Assembly (NCBI GenBank): GCA_026004875.1
Contig: BPJZ01000014.1
Coordinates: 32,016 to 96,015, forward strand
DNA: 64,000 nucleotides
Source: Candidatus Poribacteria bacterium
GTDB lineage: Bacteria; Poribacteria; WGA-4E; GCA-2687025
Reading direction: 5' to 3'
Position 1 is the first letter of the stretch. The number at the start of each line of letters is the position of its first letter. Positions 57,057-64,000 of this stretch are shown one piece after another. The notes under the pieces are model-generated. The model worked only from the letters and a program-made list of their open reading frames with translations. It did no database searches and was not told the origin of the DNA. A program made the translations under genes and the position numbers.

Positions 57057-57680
57057 ATGGAACGGAAGTCACAACTTTTCTGGTTGTTGATTCTCACACT
57101 CCTAGGGATTGGGAAGCTCGATCTATTCGCCCAGGAGGAGGCTCAGAACCTAGTTCGCAACGCCTCGTTCGAAGAGGGAAAGGTCGGCTGGTCGGTCTGG
57201 GTGGAGGGGGCCGCCGGTGTCCAGTGGGACGTGGACCCTTGGGAGCAGGTACACGGAAAGCAAAGCCTACTGATCGACATCTTCGGCGCTGGAAACGGCC
57301 AACGAGTTGAGCTCCATCAGAACCCCTTCAACCTTCAGCAGGGACAGCGAATGACCTTTGCCCTTTGGCTTAAGGCAGACAACGTCCGCCAGGCACGGAT
57401 GATCGTCAACCACCGCCAGGCCCCCTGGACCGTCTACGGATCGACGGACATCTTGATCGATGTTGAGTGGAAGGAGTTCTGGGTTGCCGCGAACATCAAC
57501 CAGAACGACGACATCGTCGGCATCTACCTGGAGCTCCGCGACACGCCGAAGGGCCAGGTTTGGGTGGACTACGTCCGATTTTATGAGGGCGAGTTTGAGC
57601 CGTCCGAGTTTGCCGAAGAGGAGCTGGCGGTTGCTCCCCAGGGAAAGCTAGCGGTCCGATGGGCCGACCTCAAGCGATGA
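57057..57680 (+). CDS. Exported carbohydrate-binding-module-like protein
   Basis: 207 residues, ATG after AAGGAGGAAG. The signal peptide is the first 25 residues (FWLLILTLLGIGKLDLFAQ). Residues 30-180 are a CBM4/9-like jelly roll: NLVRNASFEEGKVGWSVWVEG, HGKQSLLIDIFGAG, RMTFALWLKADN, EWKEFWVAANINQNDDIVGIYLEL and VWVDYVRFYEGEFEP. It likely binds a glycan outside the cell. A permease gene follows after 80 bases with its own promoter, suggesting but not proving a linked uptake function. Confidence 0.8.
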   Translation: MERKSQLFWLLILTLLGIGKLDLFAQEEAQNLVRNASFEEGKVGWSVWVEGAAGVQWDVDPWEQVHGKQSLLIDIFGAGNGQRVELHQNPFNLQQGQRMTFALWLKADNVRQARMIVNHRQAPWTVYGSTDILIDVEWKEFWVAANINQNDDIVGIYLELRDTPKGQVWVDYVRFYEGEFEPSEFAEEELAVAPQGKLAVRWADLKR

Positions 57681-57709
57681 GAGCCCGATCCGCGTGGTTG
57701 AGGTTCTCT

Positions 57710-57738
57710 TTGTCCCTTCCCCGATTCTCAGGTATATA
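57710..57738 (+). promoter_or_regulatory. Promoter for BMP-type permease gene
   Basis: TTGTCC (57710-57715), 17-base spacer, TATATA (57733-57738), 22 bases before the ATG at 57761, so a very short leader is expected. Confidence 0.55.
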
Positions 57739-57760
57739 GGGCTAAGGAGCAGGGAGAAGG

Positions 57761-58642
57761 ATGGGGGATTTAGTACTCTCGTTGATCGCCGCGGCGATTC
57801 GGCTTTCGGTTCCGATTCTGCTGGCCGCGACCGGTGAGGTGATCGTCCAGCGTTCTGGAGCTATCAACATCGGAGTGGAGGGGATTCTGCTCAGCGGGGC
57901 GTTTGCGGCGATGGCCGGGGCCCACGCGCTGGGCACCTCGGGGTTCGCCCCGTGGGCAGGGCTGAGCTTAGCCCTGCTGATCGGCCTTTTGTGGGGGCTG
58001 GTGTTCGCTTACTTTTGCGTTTGGCGAGGAGCCGACCAGATCGTCACCGGAACGGCGATCAATTTGACGGCGCTCGGCCTGACCGGATTTCTCAACCAAC
58101 AGGGGTATGCCGACGTCGTACGCGTGAGCGGGTTTAGTCCCTCGTGGCGTGCTGGGCTTTTCGGTGGGGCTTTTCTGGTAGCCATTCTGACGCACCTGTT
58201 CCTGCGCTCCACTCATCTAGGCCTGGCCATCCGAGCGGCGGGAGAGCATCCCCATGCCGTCGAGACGGCGGGGGTCTCGGTGCGCTGGTTGCGCACGGGG
58301 ACGGTTGCCTTTGGGGGGATGATGGCTGGAGCCGCCGGAGGGTACCTCCTGCTGACCCAAGTCCCCACCTTCATTGAGAACATGTCCGCCGGGCGGGGGT
58401 TCATTGCGATTGCGATCGTGATCTTTGGGCGTTGGAGCGCGTTGGGGGTTCTGCTGGGATCGCTTTTCTTTGGCGCGGCGGACGGCCTTCAGCTTTGGCT
58501 GGAAGCCGTGGGCGTCGGCATTCCCGACGAGTTCCTCAAGATGCTCCCCTACCTGCTGACGCTGGCGGTGCTCGCCGGCTACGCAGGACGAACCCAAGCC
58601 CCGGCCAAGCTGGGCATCCCTTACCGACGGGAGTCGCTATGA
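57761..58642 (+). CDS. ABC transporter permease (BMP/nucleoside or sugar type)
   Basis: 293 residues with eight or so helices. It resembles YufQ-type BPD_transp_2 permeases: IRLSVPILLAATGEVIVQRSGAINIGVEGILLSGAFAA, DQIVTGTAINLTALGLTGF, GLAIRAAGEHPHAVETAGVSVRWLR, GAAGGYLLLTQVPTF and GRGFIAIAIVIFGRW. These carry nucleosides or sugars with a BMP lipoprotein, an ATPase and a second permease. None of those partners is in this window downstream; the next gene is a phosphatase. It may be an orphan or the partners lie elsewhere. Translational ATGA overlap joins it to the phosphatase gene. Confidence 0.88.
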   Translation: MGDLVLSLIAAAIRLSVPILLAATGEVIVQRSGAINIGVEGILLSGAFAAMAGAHALGTSGFAPWAGLSLALLIGLLWGLVFAYFCVWRGADQIVTGTAINLTALGLTGFLNQQGYADVVRVSGFSPSWRAGLFGGAFLVAILTHLFLRSTHLGLAIRAAGEHPHAVETAGVSVRWLRTGTVAFGGMMAGAAGGYLLLTQVPTFIENMSAGRGFIAIAIVIFGRWSALGVLLGSLFFGAADGLQLWLEAVGVGIPDEFLKMLPYLLTLAVLAGYAGRTQAPAKLGIPYRRESL

Positions 58643-59181
58643 GCGGAAACGTCCGCTATCCGTGGTATATCGCTTGGCGCTACCGGCTCATTCGGTCGGC
58701 TAAGGACTTGTGGAGCTTGATCGATCGAAGATTACGGGTGAGCCGGGTGGAAAAAGGGCTCTATCTTGGCGGCAAGCTGACCCCGGCGCGGACGCGCTAT
58801 CTGGAAGAGCGCGGCGTTCAGGCGGTGATCAGCCTTCAATCGGAGGCTCTAGATCCGATGGGGCCCTTTCGGGCACACCTTTGGCTCCCTAGCTTCGACG
58901 GGAGGCCACCAGTCGCCGAACAGCTGCTTCTGGGCGCCGAATTCATCCGCCAGCAGCTGGACGCCGGCCACGGCGTCTACGTTCACTGCCACGCAGGGGT
59001 AGGCCGCGCCCCGACGCTCGTTGCGGTCTACTACCTGCTGCGCGGCCTCTCTCCTCAGGAGTCCGTTCAACGGGTTCGAGAGGCCCGGCCGTTCGTCCGG
59101 ATGAATCGATACCAGCTTGAAGCGATTGAAAGTTGCTTTGCGTTGCTCCAGCGGCGTAGAACAAAAAAAGAAGCGATTTAG
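58639..59181 (+). CDS. Dual-specificity protein phosphatase-like
   Basis: 180 residues. The CX5R signature VHCHAGVGRAPTLVAVYYLL contains Cys117 and Arg123, with the general-acid Asp likely in PSFDGRPP. A membrane-interacting N-terminus (YPWYIAWRYRLIRSAKDLW) precedes the domain. This class removes phosphate from Tyr, Ser/Thr, or from lipids such as PI/PGP-type substrates. ATG overlaps the permease stop. The bacterial substrates are not predictable. It is followed by the glutathione peroxidase gene after 27 bases. Confidence 0.87.
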   Translation: MSGNVRYPWYIAWRYRLIRSAKDLWSLIDRRLRVSRVEKGLYLGGKLTPARTRYLEERGVQAVISLQSEALDPMGPFRAHLWLPSFDGRPPVAEQLLLGAEFIRQQLDAGHGVYVHCHAGVGRAPTLVAVYYLLRGLSPQESVQRVREARPFVRMNRYQLEAIESCFALLQRRRTKKEAI

Positions 59182-59208
59182 CTCTATAGCAAGGAGGGGA
59201 GAACGACG

Positions 59209-59869
59209 ATGCGCACCGTGGCGTGGATCGCTGTAGGAATCGCGCTGTTCTGGACGGGGAGGGGCTTTGCGGGCAGAGCCCACCCAAGAGGAGGTCCTGC
59301 CCGCGACTCAGGAGGGAAATACGGTGAAATCGGTGCTCGACTTTACGGTACTCGATATCGACGGCAAGCCCGTTCATCTTCGGGGAGAAGTTCGAAGGCG
59401 ACGTGCTCCTGATCGTCAACGTTGCCTCCAAATGTGGGTTAACGCCCCAATATGCGGGGTTACAGCGGCTTTATGAGAAGTACAAGGATCAAGGGTTTGC
59501 CGTCTTGGGCTTTCCGGGCCAATCAGTTTAACAATCAGGAAGCCGGGCACCAACGAGGAGATTAAACAGTTCTGCACGCTCAACTACGGGGTGACCTTCC
59601 CGATGTTCTCCAAGATCGTCGTCAAAGGGGAGGGGATCCATCCGCTTTATCGGTTTTTGACCCAGGAGCAACCCAACGAGAAGCTGCGCGGAGAGATCGA
59701 GTGGAACTTTGCCAAGTTTCTGATCGGGCGGGACGGACAGGTGATCGCCCGGTTCCATCCGCGGGTCACCCCGGACGATCCGAAGTTGATCCAGGCGCTG
59801 GAGCAGGCGCTCGCAGCGCCGCGTCCGGAGCGCAGCTCGCAGCCGGCGGAGGAGGAGTCGGGAGCCTAA
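59209..59869 (+). CDS. Exported glutathione peroxidase-like protein, Cys type (four frameshifts in this sequence)
   Basis: After repair, 218 residues. A signal peptide ([20 protein letters not shown]) is followed by [17 protein letters not shown], then [21 protein letters not shown] with the catalytic Cys encoded as TGT (not Sec), [22 protein letters not shown] and the Trp/Asn motif in [15 protein letters not shown]. These are family GPx hallmarks. Surplus bases are inferred in GGG 59271-59273, GGGG 59382-59385, GGG 59516-59518 and AA 59540-59541. It would detoxify peroxides in the periplasm, probably with thioredoxin rather than glutathione. The start has AAGGAGGGGAG. Confidence 0.87.
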
Positions 59870-59892
59870 GTCGATCCCCAGTTGAGGCGTGA

Positions 59893-59929
59893 CGGAAAGC
59901 CCGGAGGCGAGCCCTTCGGGCTTTCTCCG
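59893..59929. terminator. Terminator-like hairpin after the peroxidase gene
   Basis: CGGAAAGCCCG (59893-59903) pairs with CGGGCTTT-CT-CCG (59917-59929), with one mismatch bulge. No U-tract follows on the plus strand. It separates the peroxidase gene from the icd promoter. Confidence 0.45.
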
Positions 59930-59969
59930 TTCCATCGAGCTTGGAGACTGGAAGGGCCCCAAGCCTCGC

Positions 59970-59998
59970 TTGAACGCCCCTGGGAGGTGTGCTATATT
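59970..59998 (+). promoter_or_regulatory. Promoter for icd-sdhAB
   Basis: TTGAAC (59970-59975), 17-base spacer, TATATT (59993-59998) preceded by TGC, an extended -10. It is 75 bases before the icd GTG. Confidence 0.65.
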
Positions 59999-60073
59999 TC
60001 GGCCAGATTCGGACTGCCATCTCCCCAGACCAAAGGCGCGCTACCAAAGTACCAGAAGCGGAGGGCCACACCC

Positions 60074-61404
60074 GTGAGCGAGTTCAAGACGATCACCCCT
60101 CCCGACCGTGGGGAGCCCATCACCAAGGTCGGAAAAGGGTTGAGCGTACAGGTTCCAGACCGTCCGATAATCCCCTTCATTCGGGGGGGATGGAACCGGC
60201 CCGGACATCTGGAGAGCTGCCGAGACGGTTTTCAACGCCGCCGTCCAGAAGGCCTACGGAGGCGAACGGGAGATCGTCTGGTTTGAGGTCTACGCCGGCG
60301 AGGCGGCCTATCACCGTTTTGGCACTTGGCTTCCCGACGAGACGATCCTTGCTTTTCAAAAGTATCTCGTCGGAATCAAAGGGCCGCTGACGACGCCGGT
60401 CGGCGGAGGAATCCGCTCGCTGAACGTCGCTCTCCGGCAGACGCTCGACCTGTACGTTTGTCTTCGCCCCGTTCGGTACTTTCAAGGGGTGCCCTCTCCA
60501 GTGCGGCGACCGGAGCTGGTGGACATGGTGATCTTTCGGGAGAACACCGAAGATCTTTACGCGGGAATCGAGTACCAAGCCGGGACGCCTCAAGCGAGGA
60601 AGCTGCTGGACTTCTTGCGCGCTGAGTTTCCGGAGGACTTCCGACGGATTCGCTTCGGCGAGCAGGCCCCCGAGGAGGTGGGGATTGGGCTCAAGCCGGT
60701 CAGCCGCCCCGGCACCGAGCGGCTCGTTCGGGCGGCGATCCAGTACGCCCTGGAGCGCGGACGAAAGAGCGTGACGCTGGTCCACAAAGGCAACATCATG
60801 AAGTACACTGAAGGAGCCTTCCGCCAGTGGGGGCTACGAACTGGCCGAACGAGAGTTTTCCAACGAGACCTACACCTGGTCTCAGTGGAACCGAACGGCC
60901 CAGGAGAAGGGCGAAGAGGCCGCCAACGCCGAACAGGAGGCCGCCCTGAAGGCTGGAAAGCTGCTGGTCAAAGACGTGATCGCCGACAACGCACTCCAGC
61001 AGTTTCTGACCCGACCCGCTGAGTACGACGTGATCGCCACGCTGAACCTGAACGGGGACTATATTTCCGACGCCCTGGCCGCGCAGGTGGGCGGAATCGG
61101 CATCGCCCCAGGAGGGAATATCAACTACGAAACGGGCCACGCGATCTTTGAGGCGACCCACGGCACCGCGCCCAAGTACGCCGGTCGAGACATGGTCAAC
61201 CCCAGCAGTGTGATTCTCAGCGGCGTCATGATGTTCGAATATATGGGCTGGCAGGAGGCCGCCGACCTGATCGTCCGCGGCCTGGAGCGGACGATCCAGC
61301 AGAAGCGGGTCACTTACGATTTTCATCGGCAAATGGAGGGGGCCACCCTCTTGAAGACTTCCGAGTTTGGCAAGGCGATCGTGGAGAACATGGACGCGCC
61401 CTGA
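60074..61404 (+). CDS. icd: NADP-dependent isocitrate dehydrogenase (two frameshifts in this sequence)
   Basis: After repair, 442 residues, closely resembling the E. coli-type enzyme. Motifs include [25 protein letters not shown] (phosphorylatable Ser in IRSLN), [34 protein letters not shown], and the NADP-defining [20 protein letters not shown] with Lys-Tyr. It converts isocitrate to 2-oxoglutarate. Frame breaks are in G7 60183-60189 ([15 protein letters not shown]) and G5 60829-60833 ([15 protein letters not shown]). GTG start. sdhA starts 26 bases after the stop, so this is one TCA-cycle operon. Confidence 0.93.
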
Positions 61405-61430
61405 GAGGGCGCCAAGCGGGAGTCAGGGAG

Positions 61431-63162
61431 ATGATCGAGCACGACGTTGTGTGATCGTCGGTGCTGGTTTAGCGGGGCAGTCCTGCGCGTTGGCCGCGCT
61501 GCGCGGAGGAGCGCGGGACGTTGCGATCGTTTCAAAGGTACATCCGGTCCGATCCCACTCCGGCGCAGCCCAGGGCGGGATCGCCGCAGCGCTAGGCAAC
61601 TCCGCTCCGGACGATCCGGAGATCCACACCTTCGACACGATCAAAGGCGGCGACTACCTGGTAGATCAGGACGCGGCGGAGATCCTCTGCTACAGCGCCC
61701 CGGACATGGTCTACGAGCTGGAGCACATGGGAGTGGTCTTCAGCCGGATGCCAGATGGGCGAATCGCTCAGCGGCCGTTTGGCGGACACACCAACCCCCG
61801 GGCCTGTTACGCCGCCGACCGGACGGGGCATGCGATCTTGCACGGTCTGTTCGAGCAGATCCTCAAGTATCGGGTCAAGATTTACTCCGAATGGTATCTG
61901 CTTAAGCTGGTCGTGGACGACTGGAAGACCCACGGCGTGATCGTGATGAACATCGACACCGGTGAGATCGAGGCGATCAAGGCCAAGGCCGTCATGTTCG
62001 GGACGGGGGGCTACGGTCGGGCGTTTCGGATCACAACGAACGCCTTCGCCAGCACCGGAGACGGTGTGATTGCCGCCTACCGAGAGGGAATCCCTCTGGA
62101 GGACATGGAGTTTGTCCAATTTCACCCGACCGGCTTGTATCGCCACGGGATCTTGGCCTCCGAGGGGGCGCGGGGTGAGGGAGCCTACCTGCTGAACGCC
62201 CGCGGGTGAGCGGTTCATGGAGCGGTACGCGCCGGAACGGATGGAGCTGGCTCCGCGCGACATCGTCGCTCGTGCCGAGCAGACCGAAATCGAAGAGGGG
62301 CGCGGCGGCGAAGAGGACGGCGGCGCTGTCTATCTGGACCTGCGCCATCTGGGTCGAGAGCGAATCATGGAGCGATTGCCCCAGATTTGGCAGCTGGCCC
62401 GCGACTTTTTGGGCATCGACATGGTGGAGAAGCCGATCCCCATTCAGCCGACGGCCCACTACTCGATGGGCGGCATTCCGACCAACACCGACGGCCAGGT
62501 GGTCTACGACGAGAAGAACACGCCGGTGGACGGCTTCTTTGCCGCTGGAGAGTGTGCTTGTGTCTCGGTACACGGCGCGAACCGGCTCGGCACCAACTCG
62601 CTTCTGGAAGCGACCGTCTACGGCACGCGGGACCGGCCGCACGATTGCCCGTTATCTCAAAGAGAGCTACCGGGATCGGCCCCACTCAGAGGCGCTGCTC
62701 CGCCAGGCGCTCCGCGAGCAACAGGAGTACGTCGAGGCGCTCCGCAACCGGGAGGGCCCCGAGCGGCTGGCCCACATTCGCGATCAGTTGAAGGACTCGA
62801 TGATGAAAAAGTGTGGCGTCTTCCGGGAGGAGAAGACGCTCGCCGAGCTGCAAAACGAGCTGTTGGAGCTGAAGGAGCGCTTCCAGAAGGCCGGCATCCA
62901 GGACCACGGGCGGCGGTTCAACACCGAGCTGCTGGAGGCGATGGAGCTGGACCACCTCATCGAGGTCTCTCAGGTGATCGTTGCTGGGGCGCTGGCTCGA
63001 CGGGAGTCGCGCGGCGGCCACGCACGGCGGGACTATCCCAACCGGGACGACGAGAACTGGCTCAAACACACGCTGGCCTATCGCGGAGAGAACGGAATTC
63101 CTCAGCTCCGCTATAAGCCGGTCACCATCACGAAGTACCAACCACAAGAGAGGAAGTACTGA
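61431..63162 (+). CDS. sdhA: Succinate dehydrogenase/fumarate reductase flavoprotein subunit (three frameshifts in this sequence)
   Basis: After repair, 575 residues, the normal SdhA size. FAD binding [19 protein letters not shown]; the covalent-flavin His in [17 protein letters not shown]; the active-site region [51 protein letters not shown] and [20 protein letters not shown]-terminal [19 protein letters not shown]. Frame breaks: two extra bases in TGTGTG 61448-61453, and one each in GGG 62204-62206 and GGG 62629-62631. It carries the dicarboxylate site and hands electrons to SdhB. It starts ATG with GGGAG upstream. Confidence 0.93.
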
Positions 63163-63164
63163 CG

Positions 63165-64000
63165 ATGGGGGAGGTGACCTTTCGGATCCGCCGGTTCAAC
63201 CCGGAGAAGGATACGGAACCGTACTGGCAGGAGTACCGGTTTGAACCTCCCGCCGGCGCGACGCTTTTGGATTGTCTCAACCACATCAAATGGCACCTGG
63301 ACGGGACGCTGACCTATCGGATGTCCTGCAGGAGTGCGATCTGTGGCTCCTGTGCGATGCGGGTCAACGGGGGTGGTCAGCTGGTCTGCAACGCCCAATG
63401 GGTGGATCACGTCCAGCCGGACGGGACGATCACCATTGAGCCGGTAGGCAACTTCCCGATCATCAAAGATCTGGTGGTGGATCAACGTCCGTTCTGGGAG
63501 AAGATTCAGGCCGTCGAGCCGTACCTACACAACGACGAATCCGCCGGAGCAGGGCGAGTTTCGCATGGCGCCGGAGGACTTTGAAAAGATTGACGCCGCC
63601 TCGACCTGTATCCTCTGCAGCGCTTGTTATTCCGAGTGCGTCAGCTACGAGGTGGACAAGAACTTCCTCGGTCCGGCGGCGTTGGCCAAGGCCCAACGCT
63701 TTGTACACGACACCCGCGACTTGGCGACCGACGAGCGCCTCAAGAAGCTCAGCGAGTACGGGGGCATCTGGGACTGCGCTCACTGCTTTAACTGCGTCCA
63801 AGCCTGTCCTAAGCCCACCGAACCGCTGTGGCGAATCCTCCAGCTCCGTCAGGAGGCGCACCGCCGTGGCTTCCACGACAACAACGGCTGGCGCCATGCC
63901 TACGGATTCGTCAAGATCATCGAAGAGTCCGGCTGGTTGGACGAGGCAAAGCTTCCGCTGAAGTCGGTCGGAACGCTCAAAGAGATCGTCAGCGATCTGA
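63165..64000 (+). CDS. sdhB: Succinate dehydrogenase/fumarate reductase iron-sulfur subunit (partial, frameshifted in this sequence)
   Basis: It begins 3 bases after the sdhA stop and runs off the window with no stop; about 278 residues are present. The [2Fe-2S] motif is MSCRSAICGSCAMRVNG, the [4Fe-4S] motif CILCSACYSECVSYE and the [3Fe-4S] motif CAHCFNCVQACPKP. The frame breaks at CC 63541-63542; one C gives NDESPEQGEFRMAPEDFEKID. Order icd-sdhA-sdhB without sdhC or sdhD upstream means membrane subunits must be downstream or elsewhere. Confidence 0.93.

Noticed and set aside
5470..63545. Programmed +1 frameshifting or selenocysteine recoding as a common mechanism
   Set aside because: Break sites share only homopolymer runs; there is no consistent shift codon, no stop-codon context and the GPx active site is a plain Cys codon.
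1..64000. CRISPR arrays, insertion sequences, prophage or integrative elements
   Set aside because: No regular direct repeats, transposase, integrase or phage structural genes were seen; the tRNA-Pro has no integrase or 3'-end duplication nearby.

Overview
This 64 kb window (GC-rich, no rRNA, CRISPR, integrase or transposase seen) looks like chromosome from an uncultured Gram-negative bacterium. The gene mix is typical of Candidatus Poribacteria or a similar FCB/PVC-type sugar- and glycan-degrading lineage: FG-GAP/UnbV proteins, a phytanoyl-CoA dioxygenase (PhyH)-type enzyme, a mannonate dehydratase, several Gfo/Idh/MocA oxidoreductases, a DUF6785-type membrane protein, a DUF6807 protein, a GH127 glycosidase and a heparinase II/III-like lyase. 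A TolC-type outer-membrane protein supports a Gram-negative envelope. The lineage is inference from gene content, not a marker-gene result.

Layout. 0-2.2 kb: a CorC/HlyC CBS protein, a DUF502 membrane protein whose stop codon lies inside a tRNA-Pro(CGG) gene, then a terminator. 2.2-9.5 kb: carbohydrate block (GH127, secreted beta-helix protein, MDR dehydrogenase, 3-hydroxyisobutyrate dehydrogenase-like protein, enolase-superfamily dehydratase). 9.6-12.2 kb: ABC-2 exporter (ATPase plus two permeases). 12.3-16.6 kb: malate dehydrogenase, UMF1-type MFS transporter, dienelactone hydrolase, Gfo/Idh/MocA. 16.8-21.6 kb: TolC, QueG, glycosyltransferase 2, MoxR ATPase. 21.6-29.3 kb (minus): UPF0173 hydrolase, UnbV protein, mannonate dehydratase and a giant TPR/FG-GAP/UnbV protein in one tight run, with an ASRT-domain protein upstream. 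29.4-36.7 kb: hrcA-grpE-dnaJ-prmA, an aminotransferase, a flippase-like protein and a FemAB-like acyltransferase. 36.7-45.9 kb: second carbohydrate block (DUF6807, PhyH, DUF6785 membrane protein, heparinase-like lyase, unknown beta-rich protein, Gfo/Idh/MocA). 45.9-51.6 kb (minus): TPR proteins, threonine aldolase and membrane proteins with a small methyltransferase. 51.6-54.9 kb: MoaD-MoaE fusion, cupin, fucose-isomerase-like protein, lipoprotein. 54.9-59.9 kb: XRE-TPR regulator, secreted CBM-like protein, orphan BMP-type permease, dual-specificity phosphatase, secreted glutathione peroxidase. 60-64 kb: icd-sdhA-sdhB (TCA cycle), running off the end.

A dominant property of the sequence is that sixteen genes are broken by 23 small indels. 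In every case the two halves are collinear parts of one protein and the frame is restored by removing one base (two in one case), nearly always a G or C from a short run. After repair all lengths are whole numbers of codons and normal for their families. I read this as consensus error in the assembly, concentrated at 59-64 kb, and annotate each such gene as one CDS. Several promoters of the form TTGnnn-N17-TAnnnT are visible, including two with identical hexamers (TTGACC and TACACT) in front of mdh and moxR, so housekeeping sigma-70-type transcription is readable here.
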